Assembly: GCF_010868145.1 (NCBI RefSeq)
Contig: NZ_JAAGUY010000002.1
Coordinates: 202,235 to 266,234 of the forward strand
DNA length: 64,000 bases
Origin: Nocardia cyriacigeorgica
GTDB taxonomy: Bacteria > Actinomycetota > Actinomycetes > Mycobacteriales > Mycobacteriaceae
Direction of reading: 5' to 3'
Shown here one piece after another: positions 56,251 through 64,000 of this stretch. A program made the translations under genes and the position numbers. Positions within the stretch are counted from its first letter, which is position 1; each line of letters starts with the position of its first letter. Below the pieces are notes generated by a model. It saw nothing but the letters and a program-made list of their open reading frames with translations, did not search any database and was not told the DNA's origin.

Positions 56251-56348
56251 TCGGTCAGTTCGTCCAGCCGGTCCGGGCCGGATCGGGACTTCGCCGACGT
56301 TTCGAGGGGGCGATGCGCGGAGTCGAGCCGATCCGCCTGGATACCGGG

Positions 56349-57758
56349 CTATTCGGCTCGGGCCGCGCGTCCCCTGCGGGTATTCAGTGCGATGGCCACG
56401 ATTCCCGCGCCGTAGATGGCGGCCCCGGCCGACACCACCGGTAGCGATCGGCCGTCGGCGGGGACCACGAGTGCCGCCAGTGCGATGGCCAGCACGAACG
56501 CCACATTGAATACGGTGTCCTGGAGGGCGAAGACCTGGCCGCGGCGGGTGTCGTCGATGTCGATCTGCATCGCCGCGTCACCGGTGAGTTTGATGGTCTG
56601 GCCGGCCAGCCCGAACAGGAACGCCCCGGCCAGCAGTAATTGATGCGCCCGCCGCGCGGCATCGCCCGCCTCGGCCACCGCGATGGGTGTGACAAGCAGC
56701 AACTGCACCACCGTCGCGGTCACCAGGCCGACAACCACCGTGCGCGGTCTGCCCAGCCGCGGAATCAGCACCGGTGCGACCACCGCGGCCACCAGCATTC
56801 CGCTCGCCGTCGCGGCGATCGCCACTCCGAAACCGATCAGCCCACTATCCACCCCGGAGCCGTCCGAGGGTGCCTGCCGCAGCACCAGCACCATGGTCAG
56901 CGTGTTCACCCCGAACACGATCCGATGGGTGCCGATCCCGATCATGGCGGTGGTGACCTGCACCGATTCCCAGACCGCAAGGGCTCCGGTGCGCAATCCG
57001 GTGGCGATCGCGCGCACCGCCCCGGTCCGCGCGGCCGCACCTGCCTCGGGGCCGAGCGCACGCGGTGCGAAACCCGTCGCCAGCAGCGCGCCTGCCACTG
57101 ATCCGACGGCGCTGGCCGCGACCGCGACCGCCGACCCGGTATCCCCCGCACCGATCAGCCCGATGACCGCGACCGAGGCCGCCGCACCCACCCCGGCACA
57201 TCCCGAGGCGACGGTGGCAAGTACCGAGTTGGTCGGCACCAGCCAGCGTTGCTCCAGCACTCGCGGCAGTGCGGCCGACACCCCGGCCATGACGAAGCGG
57301 CTGATCCCGACAACGGCCAGCGCGAGCAGCAACAGCGGCGTCTCCCCGATCCCCGCCAGCAGGCCGATACTCACCACCGCGATCAGCACCGCACGCAGCA
57401 CGTTCGCCACCAGCAGCACAGCACGCCGATCCCAGCGGTCCAGCAGCGCGCCCGCGTAGGGACCGATGAACGAATAGGGCAGCAGCAGTACCGCGAACCC
57501 GGCCGCGATGGCCAGCGGATCGGTTTCGCGTTCGGGGTTGAACAGGATCGCGCCGGAAAGCGCCGCCTGGAACATGCCGTCACCGAATTGGCCGGTGAAC
57601 CGGACCAGGGCCAGCCGCGCCACACCGGGGCTCTCCCGCACGGCGATCCGAAACGCCCTGGCCTTCTCTCGCGCCGTCATCGGGGCCGTGTCGGGTGTGA
57701 CCGGTGGTTCGCCGGATTCGTCCGCCGCGTGGCGGTTGTCGGGGCGAGCGCTGGACAC
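56349..57758 (-). CDS. MFS transporter
   Basis: A 469-residue membrane protein with about 12 hydrophobic segments, first at ~75-100. The loop GPYAGALLDRWDRRAVLLVANVLRA between helices 2 and 3 matches the MFS G-x3-D-R-x-G/R-R motif. It is of the drug-exporter-like class by form; substrate unknown. Start GTG at 57758. Confidence 0.85.
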   Translation of the reverse strand: MSSARPDNRHAADESGEPPVTPDTAPMTAREKARAFRIAVRESPGVARLALVRFTGQFGDGMFQAALSGAILFNPERETDPLAIAAGFAVLLLPYSFIGPYAGALLDRWDRRAVLLVANVLRAVLIAVVSIGLLAGIGETPLLLLALAVVGISRFVMAGVSAALPRVLEQRWLVPTNSVLATVASGCAGVGAAASVAVIGLIGAGDTGSAVAVAASAVGSVAGALLATGFAPRALGPEAGAAARTGAVRAIATGLRTGALAVWESVQVTTAMIGIGTHRIVFGVNTLTMVLVLRQAPSDGSGVDSGLIGFGVAIAATASGMLVAAVVAPVLIPRLGRPRTVVVGLVTATVVQLLLVTPIAVAEAGDAARRAHQLLLAGAFLFGLAGQTIKLTGDAAMQIDIDDTRRGQVFALQDTVFNVAFVLAIALAALVVPADGRSLPVVSAGAAIYGAGIVAIALNTRRGRAARAE

Positions 57759-57836
57759 GGCCGTGACGCTACCCGTCGCGGTCCGCGCGCATATTTCCGA
57801 TTGCGTGTGGTGCCGCTCGCGGCTGGTCGGGCCGGA

Positions 57837-58304
57837 TCAGCGAATTCCGGTGCTGACCAGCGAACTCACCGTTTGGCGCATATCCGGCGCCATGGGGAGA
57901 TCGGCGAGTGCGGCGGCGTCGATCCAGGCATAGGCGTCGTGTTCACCCGGTGCCAGTTCGACCTGGCCCGGTTCGGTTTCCACAACGAAAGCGAATTTGC
58001 GGACCCGCGGCTTGGTTCTGGTGGCGTAGTCGAAGCTGCCGAGGAAGTCGGTGATCGCGCGAACCCGCAGACCGGTTTCCTCGAGCAGTTCCCTGGCGAC
58101 ACCGTCGGCGAACGTTTCCCCGGATTCGACGCCGCCACCAGGTAGTTCGTACATACCGCCGTGATAGTCGTCGGGCACGCGTCGCACGACAAGCAGTTTC
58201 TGTTCGCGAAATACCGCGACACCGACCACGAAGTCGGTGATCCCGTCGCGCTGCGCCTCGGAGCGGAGCTGCCGCTCGACGCGTGCGAGTGTTTCCGGTC
58301 GCAT
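57837..58304 (-). CDS. NUDIX hydrolase
   Basis: A 155-residue hydrolase with a full NUDIX box GGGVESGETFADGVARELLEETGL (~66-89). It otherwise resembles house-cleaning NTP or NUDIX-sugar enzymes; substrate unknown. Start ATG at 58304, with GGAGGG nine bases upstream. Confidence 0.85.
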   Translation of the reverse strand: MRPETLARVERQLRSEAQRDGITDFVVGVAVFREQKLLVVRRVPDDYHGGMYELPGGGVESGETFADGVARELLEETGLRVRAITDFLGSFDYATRTKPRVRKFAFVVETEPGQVELAPGEHDAYAWIDAAALADLPMAPDMRQTVSSLVSTGIR

Positions 58305-58596
58305 CCGGCCCATCCCTCCGGTTCCGTTGGGGCACATTCTGTTACGCCACCGCACCGATTCGACAGATCGGCCGGTACTGCTCACCTACCGTTCATCCGC
58401 TGGTCGCTCGCGTAAAATGCCGAGTGCAGACAATTTACTAGGCGTACCTCCGCATTCGCTGCGGCCATGCGCAGGCTGAGGTCGGACTTCGTCCGGCTGC
58501 GCCCGATTATGAATATGGAGTATCGCGAGCCCGCGGTCGCGGCGTGGTACTTCGACCGGAAAGGCGATGGTGCCAGGGCCCGAGAGGAGGACCGCG

Positions 58597-59388
58597 ATGT
58601 CAACACTCACGACTCCACATATTGATGTCCATCGCGGCGGCGATCGCATGAAAACGCGAATTTCGTGGCTCGATTCGAAACACTCGTTCTCGTTCGGACA
58701 GCACTACGACCCCGATAACACTCATCACGGGCTGTTGCTGGTTAATAACGAGGATATAGTTCTTCCAGGTCAGGGCTTTGAAACGCATCCGCATAGGGAT
58801 ATGGAGATCGTGACCTGGGTGCTCGGCGGCAGTCTGGTGCATCAGGATTCCCTCGGCCACAGCGGAATCATCTATCCAGGTCTCGCCCAGCGGATGAGTG
58901 CTGGCACCGGAATTATGCATTCGGAGAAGAACGATTCCTGGCGGCTGGACGGTAACCGCCCCGAACACGACGAGCCGGTCCATTTCGTCCAGATGTGGGT
59001 GTTGCCCGACGAACCGGGTGTGGACCCGGGCTATCAGCAGCTGGAGATCGACGACCAGCTGTCGGCGGGCGGCCTGATCACCGTGGCGTCCGGGCTGCCC
59101 CGCTACCGCGACCGCACCGCCATCGCCATCAACAGCAGCCATTCCGCGCTGCACGTGGCCCGGCTCGCGGCCACCGAGCCCGGCAGTTCGGATTCGGTAT
59201 TCGAATTGCCCGACGCGCTGTACCTGCACGTCTTCGTCGCGCGTGGCGAGGTCGACATGGAGGGTGTGGGTGCGCTGTACGAGGGTGACGCAGTGCGGAT
59301 GACCCGCTCGGGCGGCCAGCGAATCACCGCAAGGACGCCCTCGGAGGTGCTGGTCTGGGAGATGCACGCGCGCCTTGGCGGTCCGTAG
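58597..59388 (+). CDS. Pirin family protein
   Basis: A 263-residue bicupin. The N-terminal cupin has HPHRDMEIVTWVLGGSLVHQDSLGHSG and MSAGTGIMHSE with the metal-binding His and Glu residues. The C-terminal cupin is shorter. Related enzymes oxidise quercetin or act as redox sensors. Start ATG at 58597, with GAGAGGAGG upstream. Confidence 0.88.
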   Translation: MSTLTTPHIDVHRGGDRMKTRISWLDSKHSFSFGQHYDPDNTHHGLLLVNNEDIVLPGQGFETHPHRDMEIVTWVLGGSLVHQDSLGHSGIIYPGLAQRMSAGTGIMHSEKNDSWRLDGNRPEHDEPVHFVQMWVLPDEPGVDPGYQQLEIDDQLSAGGLITVASGLPRYRDRTAIAINSSHSALHVARLAATEPGSSDSVFELPDALYLHVFVARGEVDMEGVGALYEGDAVRMTRSGGQRITARTPSEVLVWEMHARLGGP

Positions 59389-59488
59389 CCGCCGGTAGGG
59401 CCGGTGCGCCATTAACATTGTGGGGCGGCAGACACGATCAACCGACGCCGGACCCACCGACCAGCGGCCACCGCTCGAGAGGACCTCC

Positions 59489-59962
59489 ATGTCGCAGTAT
59501 CCGCCTCCTCCCGGTAATTACCCGCCCCCTCCGTCCGGTCAGTACCCGGGTCAGCCCGAGTACTGGCAGGAGTCGCCGCAGCGCAAAGGCCTGGCGATCA
59601 CGGCGCTGGTACTCGGCATCCTGGCCGCTGTGTCCTTCTGGTCGGTATTCGGCGGTGTGCTGTTCGGGGTGTTCGCCGTGGTCTTCGGTGTCATCGCGGT
59701 GATCAAGGCGATGCGAGGAACAGCCGGCAGCGCCGTCATGGCCTGGATCGGGCTCATCCTCGGTGTGCTCGCGATCATCGGCGCTGTCATCGCGGGAATC
59801 ATCTACTGGGGGTTCGCCGAAGACGCCGGCGTCACCGACTTCTACGACTGCGTGACCAAGGCAGGCAACGATCAGGCCGAGATCGACCGGTGCGAATCGG
59901 AGTTCAACCAGCGGCTAGAGGACAAGCTCGGCGTGACGGTCACCCCGACTCCTGCGCCCTGA
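59489..59962 (+). CDS. DUF4190 small membrane protein
   Basis: A 157-residue protein. Residues ~1-32 are Pro/Tyr/Gly rich (SQYPPPPGNYPPPP). Two membrane segments (~35-75 region and ~83-110), with the DUF4190-like GLAITALVLGILAAVS and AWIGLILGVLAIIGAVI, are followed by an outer tail with two Cys (YDCVTKAG...DRCESEF) which could form a disulfide. Function unknown. Its 3' end overlaps the convergent gene by 23 bp. Confidence 0.82.
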   Translation: MSQYPPPPGNYPPPPSGQYPGQPEYWQESPQRKGLAITALVLGILAAVSFWSVFGGVLFGVFAVVFGVIAVIKAMRGTAGSAVMAWIGLILGVLAIIGAVIAGIIYWGFAEDAGVTDFYDCVTKAGNDQAEIDRCESEFNQRLEDKLGVTVTPTPAP

Positions 59963-60464
59963 TCGCGACGGCCCGGGTCGCGGCGACGACGTCGCCGAAC
60001 TCGGGCCGGTAGTCGCGTTCGGGCGGGTTGATCCAGACCCGGTAGCCGCTGTGCTCATCGGCCGGTGACGGCAGCACGATCTGGCTGCCGGGCAATGCCA
60101 CCGACGCGCATTCGCGGAACAGGTCCGCGAACAGCTCGGTGTCCAGATACGAGTTGTCGATCGGCTCGGTCAGGAAGGTCCAGCGTGACGAGCGCGGATG
60201 GGCGACGATCGGCCCATTACGCATGCCTCGGCTGTCGAGCCGATCGTGCACCTGCTTGCCGAGCGCGGTGGGCATGGCGACTGCCCCGACCGCCCCGATC
60301 TCGAGCATGATGCGGCCGAGCGTCTGGTCGACGATGGCGAACAGGCCGTGTTCTTTGCGGTAGCTGCGGCAGCGGGCAATGGCGTCCTGGACCGCGAGGA
60401 AATTGAGCGGCGGATCGGACGCGGGATAACTGCCCGGTTCGGAATCAGTGCGGGACGTACTCAT
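59940..60464 (-). CDS. Hypothetical protein divergent from XRE regulator
   Basis: A 174-residue soluble protein from ATG 60464. LNFLAVQDAIARCRSYRKEHGLFAIVDQTLGRIMLEIGAVGAVAMPTALGKQVHDRL and RSSRWTFLTEPIDN are readable. Proteins with the RSSRWTFL core occur widely in Nocardia and Streptomyces as unassigned neighbours of XRE/DUF397 genes; that is from general memory. Overlaps the DUF4190 gene by 23 bp. Confidence 0.65.
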   Translation of the reverse strand: MSTSRTDSEPGSYPASDPPLNFLAVQDAIARCRSYRKEHGLFAIVDQTLGRIMLEIGAVGAVAMPTALGKQVHDRLDSRGMRNGPIVAHPRSSRWTFLTEPIDNSYLDTELFADLFRECASVALPGSQIVLPSPADEHSGYRVWINPPERDYRPEFGDVVAATRAVAIRAQESG

Positions 60465-60596
60465 GACGAACCTCGCCTCGGCGCTGGTGGATCTCGTGCA
60501 GGAAGGGATCGACCGCTGACTCCGACAGTAGACCCGACCACCAGCCCTGACAATAGTCACACGCCGATGACTTCCGCGGGCGTAGCATCGGCAGCC

Positions 60597-61448
60597 ATGG
60601 CACCCGTTTCACCGACAGTTGCCCGCTGGGAATTGGTGCTGCGGCTCCGTGAGCTGCGCGAACAGCGCGGCTTCGATTCGGCCGGATTCGCAAGGCAGGT
60701 CGGCTTCACCCCTGCCAACTGGTCGCATGTGGAGAAGGGCAGGCGGGTGCTGACCGCCAACACCATCGGCCCGGTGCTCGACCTGCTCGAAGTGGATCCC
60801 GAGGAACGCGCCGAACTACTGAATCTGCTGCGCGCGAGTAAGCAGCGCGGCTGGTGGGCGAAGTCGTCGGCGCTGATCGGCCCCGAACTGCAGCGGCTCT
60901 ACGGTATGGAATACGGCGCGCAGAGCATCCGCAGCTACGACAGCTCGGTGGTGCCGGGACTACTGCAAACCGAGGATTACGCCAGGGCACTGATCAGCGC
61001 CGATGTCATGATCCGGCCGGTGCAGGTGGAGCAGCTCGTGGCGATACGCATGCACAGGCAACAGCGGCTGCGTGGACCCGATCCGGTGGAGCTGACCGCC
61101 GTCGTCGGGGAAGGCACCCTGCGTCAGGAGACCGGCGGTCCGGATGTGCTGCGAGCCCAGCTGCGTCATCTGGTCGATCTGATGACCGCACTCGACACCC
61201 TCGAGGTGCGCGTCATCCCGTTCACCGCGCCTGCGGGCGCGGTGCTCGGCGGGTCGAGTTTCCATCTGATCGACTTCGCCGGTGAGCAGGTGCCGACCTT
61301 CGGTTGGGCCGAGGGTGCCGTGTTCGGCGGCGCCGTCGACGATCCGGAGCAGGTACGAGATCTGAGCTTCGCCTATGTCCGCGCACTCGAGCAATCATTG
61401 CCGCGAGAGGAGTCATTATCCCTGCTCAGGCGGTATGCGGTCGGGTAA
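60597..61448 (+). CDS. XRE regulator with DUF5753 domain
   Basis: A 283-residue regulator. The HTH is LRELREQRGFDSAGFARQVGFTPANWSHVEKGRRVLTANTIGPVLDLLEV (~15-65). DUF5753 follows (~100-280): SYDSSVVPGLLQTEDYARALI, VGEGTLRQETGG, LDTLEVRVIPF. The start is ATG at 60597; an earlier ATG (60567) is possible. It is coupled to the DUF397 gene, the WhiJ-type pair of actinobacteria. Confidence 0.88.
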   Translation: MAPVSPTVARWELVLRLRELREQRGFDSAGFARQVGFTPANWSHVEKGRRVLTANTIGPVLDLLEVDPEERAELLNLLRASKQRGWWAKSSALIGPELQRLYGMEYGAQSIRSYDSSVVPGLLQTEDYARALISADVMIRPVQVEQLVAIRMHRQQRLRGPDPVELTAVVGEGTLRQETGGPDVLRAQLRHLVDLMTALDTLEVRVIPFTAPAGAVLGGSSFHLIDFAGEQVPTFGWAEGAVFGGAVDDPEQVRDLSFAYVRALEQSLPREESLSLLRRYAVG

Positions 61449-61449
61449 A

Positions 61450-61839
61450 ATGCGGCACATGGCCATCACCGCGAAGTACCGGCCGCATGCCAGCGGCTGG
61501 TTCACATCGAGCAGATCCAACAACGGGAACCAATGTGTCGAGGTTCGGTTCGATGGTGATGCGGTGCTCATCCGTGACAGCAAATATCGCCGCAACCCGG
61601 CCAATCGCTCCGACGAAGAGCCCGTCATCACCGTCACCGCATGCGAATGGACCGCATTCATCGACACCGTCTCCGGACGAGGGCACACCACCAGCGTCCT
61701 GACCGTGCACACTGCCGAGGACGGCCACACCAGGCTCGGCCACGGCGCCACCACCCTCACCTACACCCCCGAGGAGTGGGAGGCATTCCTCGCCGGCGCC
61801 ACCGACGGCGAGTTCGACCGCATCATCCTGCCCGCTTGA
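61450..61839 (+). CDS. DUF397 domain protein
   Basis: A 129-residue protein. The DUF397 core WFTSSRSNNGNQCVEVRFDGDAVLIRDSK (~17-45) ends at EWTAFI. A second part ends TYTPEEWEAFLAG, as if the EW-x-AF strand-helix is repeated. It begins one base after the XRE stop. DUF397 proteins usually work with the adjacent XRE regulator. Confidence 0.85.
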   Translation: MRHMAITAKYRPHASGWFTSSRSNNGNQCVEVRFDGDAVLIRDSKYRRNPANRSDEEPVITVTACEWTAFIDTVSGRGHTTSVLTVHTAEDGHTRLGHGATTLTYTPEEWEAFLAGATDGEFDRIILPA

Positions 61840-61876
61840 ACGTCACCCCACGGAGGTCACGCCCACCGGCATACTG

Positions 61877-63886
61877 GTGGTCGTGACCTCCGAACTGACC
61901 AGTCCCTCCGGTATCGACCTGTCCTACCTCGACCCGGGCGTTCGGGTGCAGGACGACCTGTTCGCGCACGTCAACGGCGCCTGGCTGCAGTCGTATGAGA
62001 TTCCGGCCGACCGTGCCGTCGACGGCGCCTTCCGTACGCTCTACGACCAGGCCGAACTCGATGTCCAGGCCATCATTCAGCAGGCGGGCGGTGCACCGGG
62101 CACCGAAGGCCGCAAGGTCGCCGACCTGTACGCGAGTTTCATGGATACCGAACGGGTGTCCGCCGCCGGGCTCGTGCCGATCACGGGTGAACTGTCGGCG
62201 ATCGGCGAGGTCGCCGATCGGACCGCGTTCGCCGCACTGCTCGGCAGGCTGCAACGCACCGGCGTCGGCGGCGCGCTCGCGGTGTACGTCGACACCGACG
62301 ATAAGGATTCCCAGCGCTACCTGGTGAATCTCACCCAGTCCGGTATCGGGTTGCCCGACGAGTCCTACTACCGTCAAGACGAATTCGACGCGATCCGCAC
62401 GGCCTATATCGCCCATATCGACCGCATGTTCGCCCTCGCGTCTGCCGACGAGGCCATTGCCGGGCTGCTGCCCTCCGAACCCGTCGGCCAACGGGTGTTC
62501 GAGCTCGAACGCAAGCTTGCCGCCGGGCATTGGGATGTGGTGCGCCGCCGCGAGGCCGAACTGAGCTACAACCTGCGGACCTTCGCCGAACTGGCCGCCG
62601 AACATCCCGAATTCGATTGGCACGCTTGGTCGGCCGCCCTTTCGGAGACCGCGGCCAAGGATTCCGGCGAACTGTTCGCCGAGCTGGTCGTCCGCCAGCC
62701 CGACTACCTCGGCGTCTTCGCACGCACCTGGGAGCAGGAATCGCCTGCCGATTGGCAGGCGTGGGCGATGTGGCGGGTATTGCGTTCGCGCGCCGCTTAT
62801 CTCACCGATCCGCTGGTGGATGAGAGCTTCGACTTCTACGGCCGCACCCTCACCGGCGCCGAGGAGAATCGGGAGCGCTGGAAGCGGGCGGTCTCGCTGG
62901 TGCAGGATCTGCTCGGCGAGGCGGTCGGCAAACTGTATGTGGAGCAGCACTTTCCGCCCGCGGCCAAGGAGCGGATGGTCGAGCTGGTGGAGAACCTGCG
63001 GGAGGCCTACCGCCGGAATATCTCCGAGCTCGAGTGGATGGGACCCGACACCAGGACCGCCGCGCTGGCCAAGCTGGACAAGTTCACTCCGAAGATCGGC
63101 TACCCCGACCGTTGGCGCGACTATTCGGCGCTGGAGATCGCCGCCGACGATCTGGTCGGCAACTACCGGCGCGGGTACGCCTTCGAAGTCGACCGTGATC
63201 TGAACAAGCTGGGCGGCCCGGTCGACCGGGACGAATGGCATATGACGCCGCAGACGGTCAACGCCTACTACAACCCCGGCATGAACGAAATCGTCTTCCC
63301 CGCAGCGATTCTGCAGCCGCCGTTCTTCGATATGAATGCCGACGATGCCGCCAACTACGGCGGTATCGGCGCGGTGATCGGGCACGAGATCGGCCACGGC
63401 TTCGACGATCAGGGCGCCAAGTACGACGGCGACGGCAATATGGTCGACTGGTGGACCGATGCCGACCGCTCCGAATTCGCCAAGCGCACAAAGGCATTGA
63501 TCGACCAGTACGGAGTGCTGTCACCGAAGGATCTCGCGGACGAGCACACCGTCAACGGTGAGTTCACGATTGGCGAGAACATCGGCGACCTCGGCGGCCT
63601 CTCGATCGCGTTGGCGGCATACCGGATCTCCCTCGACGGCGGCGAGCCACCCGTCATCGACGGGTTGTCCGGTTTGCAGCGGGTGTTCTACGGCTGGGCG
63701 CAGGTGTGGCGCACGAAGGCTCGTCCGGAGGAGGCCATCCGCAGGCTGGCCACCGACCCGCATTCGCCGCCGGAGTTCCGCTGCAACGCGGTGGTCCGCA
63801 ATATCGACGCCTTCCATGAAGCCTTCGATATCCAGCCGGGTGATGCCCTGTACCTGGAGCCGGAAGAGCGCGTCAAGATCTGGTAG
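61877..63886 (+). CDS. M13 family (neprilysin-like) metallopeptidase
   Basis: A 669-residue zinc endopeptidase. The zinc site HEIGH is at 503-507 with the third ligand Glu567 in GENIGD; substrate-binding NAYYNPGMNEIVFPAAILQPPFF precedes it. The N-terminal domain (~20-400) closes over the active site. No signal peptide or membrane segment, so it is soluble or exported by other means. The start GTG at 61877 is chosen; GTG 61883 is equal. Codons ~600-632 are within the inverted repeat that recurs at the window's end. Confidence 0.93.
   Translation: MVVTSELTSPSGIDLSYLDPGVRVQDDLFAHVNGAWLQSYEIPADRAVDGAFRTLYDQAELDVQAIIQQAGGAPGTEGRKVADLYASFMDTERVSAAGLVPITGELSAIGEVADRTAFAALLGRLQRTGVGGALAVYVDTDDKDSQRYLVNLTQSGIGLPDESYYRQDEFDAIRTAYIAHIDRMFALASADEAIAGLLPSEPVGQRVFELERKLAAGHWDVVRRREAELSYNLRTFAELAAEHPEFDWHAWSAALSETAAKDSGELFAELVVRQPDYLGVFARTWEQESPADWQAWAMWRVLRSRAAYLTDPLVDESFDFYGRTLTGAEENRERWKRAVSLVQDLLGEAVGKLYVEQHFPPAAKERMVELVENLREAYRRNISELEWMGPDTRTAALAKLDKFTPKIGYPDRWRDYSALEIAADDLVGNYRRGYAFEVDRDLNKLGGPVDRDEWHMTPQTVNAYYNPGMNEIVFPAAILQPPFFDMNADDAANYGGIGAVIGHEIGHGFDDQGAKYDGDGNMVDWWTDADRSEFAKRTKALIDQYGVLSPKDLADEHTVNGEFTIGENIGDLGGLSIALAAYRISLDGGEPPVIDGLSGLQRVFYGWAQVWRTKARPEEAIRRLATDPHSPPEFRCNAVVRNIDAFHEAFDIQPGDALYLEPEERVKIW
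63673..63772 (+). repeat. 100-bp inverted repeat, arm 1 (in M13 gene)
   Basis: This segment of the peptidase gene is repeated in reverse at 63901-64000 with 99 of 100 identical bases. The arms are separated by 128 bp that hold the gene's 3' end. Confidence 0.9.
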
Positions 63887-64000
63887 TGACGACAAAACAG
63901 CGGCGGGGAATGCGGGTCGGTGGCCAGCCTGCGGATGGCCTCCTCCGGACGAGCCTTCGTGCGCCACACCTGCGCCCAGCCGTAGAACACCCGCTGCAAA
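63887..64000 (-). pseudogene. Possible remnant of a second, inverted M13 peptidase gene
   Basis: The reverse copy keeps the peptidase reading frame for 33 codons, then loses it at ~63900 without the proper C-terminus. If real, it is the broken 3' end of an inverted gene copy. An assembly fold-back would look the same. The rest lies outside. Confidence 0.35.
63901..64000 (-). repeat. 100-bp inverted repeat, arm 2 (at window edge)
   Basis: Reverse copy of 63673-63772; the match continues to the last base of the window, so its true length is unknown. Read leftward it encodes LQRVFYGWAQVWRTK and so on in frame, then runs into unrelated sequence. Confidence 0.9.

Noticed and set aside
61823..63397. 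524-codon frame antisense to the M13 peptidase
   Set aside because: Shadow of a certain gene; no family features.

Overview
The window is high-GC actinobacterial DNA. Gene order matches the chromosome replication origin of a mycolic-acid-type actinomycete, most likely Nocardia or a close relative. The block running from mutT4 through murJ, sigM, trxB, trxA, cwlM, parB, parA, rsmG, jag, yidC, yidD, rnpA, rpmH, dnaA, oriC, dnaN, recF and dciA to gyrB and gyrA is the same syntenic core known from Mycobacterium tuberculosis. Genus assignment is inference from gene content and order; species cannot be told.

Region 1 (1-14750) is the integrase-side part of an integrated temperate phage or phage-like element. 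A tyrosine integrase (13188-14627) lies against the 3' end of tRNA-Ala(TGC), the probable attachment site; the other end is beyond position 1. A divergent immunity-type control region (10833-10993), with three 21-bp-spaced direct repeats and an 18-bp dyad, separates a rightward HTH repressor from a leftward operon of nearly 30 mostly overlapping genes. These include a tandem wHTH protein, a RecE-like nuclease, RecT, a DnaQ-like exonuclease, a putative replication organiser and many small zinc-knuckle proteins. Between repressor and integrase, where temperate actinophages often carry lysogenic cargo, lie an HTH gene and a seven-helix membrane protein.

Region 2 (14751-32079) holds tRNA-Ala, a 35-residue DLW-39 peptide, tRNA-Ile, a DUF3566 membrane protein, gyrA, gyrB, an alpha/beta hydrolase, dciA, recF, dnaN, oriC (25823-26645), dnaA and, divergently, rpmH-rnpA-yidD-yidC-jag. 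oriC carries a DnaA-trio unwinding element and six CTCGAG palindromes, four of them in a 56-bp duplicated unit. DnaA has a very long domain II with aromatic residues spaced every six residues.

Region 3 (32080-50999) carries rsmG, parA and parB with parS sites set into the starts of rsmG and parA, then a GNAT-like gene, the pseudo-amidase CwlM, trxA-trxB behind a SigR/SigH-type promoter, an anti-sigma/sigM pair, a MurJ-pseudokinase fusion, a DUF6049 protein, mutT4, the CCA-adding enzyme and a lipid-binding-like protein. Replication, segregation, membrane protein insertion, thiol redox and peptidoglycan precursor control are thus all encoded around oriC.

Region 4 (51000-64000) is accessory: the 5-oxoprolinase genes pxpABC, a secreted DUF4185 protein, a protein with calcium-loop-like repeats, an MFS transporter, a NUDIX hydrolase, a pirin, a DUF4190 membrane protein, an XRE/DUF397 regulator pair and an M13 metallopeptidase. 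The last 100 bases are an almost perfect inverted copy of part of the peptidase gene.
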